From: Pirellulales bacterium
Lineage (GTDB): Bacteria; Planctomycetota; Planctomycetia; Pirellulales; Lacipirellulaceae
Length of the DNA: 56,302 bases
Reading direction: 5' to 3'
Assembly: GCA_028279215.1 (NCBI GenBank)
Contig: JANQOF010000033.1
Location: 1 to 56,302 of the forward strand
Positions 56,192 to 56,302 of this stretch are shown here, in pieces. The position numbers were made by a program, and so were the translations under genes. Numbering within the stretch: position 1 is the stretch's first letter; every line of letters begins with the position of its first letter. Below the pieces are notes generated by a model. The model was not told where the DNA came from. It saw only the letters and a program-made list of their open reading frames with translations, and did no database searches.

Positions 56192-56302
56192 CGCTGACGC
56201 CAGCGGGCAGTATCCCGACTTCAAGAGCCTCGGCGACGGCCGCTGGTTCTACGCGGGCCCGCTCACACTCATGCCGGGGATCGGCGGGCATCGCGGATTG
56301 TA
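56080..56302. repeat. Near-perfect 107-bp-arm inverted repeat at the sequence end
   Basis: Left arm 56080-56186 and right arm 56196-56302 are complementary at 104 of 107 positions, with a 9 nt loop. The mispaired positions are 56094, 56104 and 56122 on the left. The right arm runs exactly to the last base. It lies within the porin gene. A foldback artefact of assembly or amplification at a contig end is the most likely cause. Confidence 0.85.

Overview
The window reads as a contig end from a planctomycete, most likely Pirellulales. This rests on lineage-typical proteins: an SHD1-domain protein (1538-2290), a PVC-type membrane-bound dehydrogenase with HEAT-like repeats and a C-terminal CxxCH haem site (23270-25696), a PEP-CTERM protein (19274-20200), DUF11 and Gly/Cys-rich lipoproteins (9296-13035), an S8 protease with the N-terminal LEARQVM-type motif (37010-40477), a DUF3754 protein and many small lipoproteins. 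Genes are on both strands with long gaps that hold dispersed palindromic repeats. No rRNA, tRNA, transposase or CRISPR array was seen.

Layout. 1-2.3 kb: end of a ZIP metal transporter, a repeat-rich gap and an SHD1 protein. 2.4-9.1 kb: DUF3754 and YheT-type hydrolase genes, a deacetylase-like protein, a 59-residue membrane protein, pdxA, a histidine phosphatase and an envelope protein. 9.3-13.0 kb: three secreted proteins, two of them paralogues and the third a DUF11 protein. 13.1-27.4 kb: housekeeping and envelope genes (EamA exporter, aminotransferase, C25 peptidase, eno, PEP-CTERM protein, EF-G-like GTPase, hisA, dehydrogenase, hisH, OmpA lipoprotein). 27.5-37.0 kb: a co-directional surface-polysaccharide cluster (flippase, O-antigen ligase/polymerase, methyltransferase, GT4, GNAT, PglC-type sugar transferase, DegT aminotransferase, split transketolase). 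37.0-41.9 kb: the large S8 protease with 46-residue repeats, then a formyltransferase. 42.7-49.2 kb: HdeD-like protein, PIG-L deacetylase, dihydroorotase, Crp/Fnr regulator, zinc-finger membrane protein, small lipoprotein, SDR and miaE. 49.3-52.6 kb: a metallophosphoesterase of the PlcP/LpxH type followed by btaA and btaB. The end holds secreted hypotheticals and a truncated OprB porin running into a foldback palindrome.

The most interesting system is at 49.3-52.6 kb. The PlcP-like enzyme could release diacylglycerol from phospholipids, BtaA could add the homoserine head group from SAM, and BtaB could trimethylate it to the phosphorus-free betaine lipid DGTS. Upstream lie three TTAAC-like units exactly 11 bp apart, close in form to the cyanobacterial Pho box. 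Together they suggest a phosphate-starvation lipid-remodelling locus in a planctomycete.

Four dispersed repeat families are visible. Family A is a 66-78 bp palindrome (3 copies, each 27-83 bp after a stop codon). Family B is a 224 bp structured element (2 copies). Family C has a core of about 109 bp (2 copies). Family D is a short CCCTCTCCC/GGGAGAGGG hairpin (about 5 copies).
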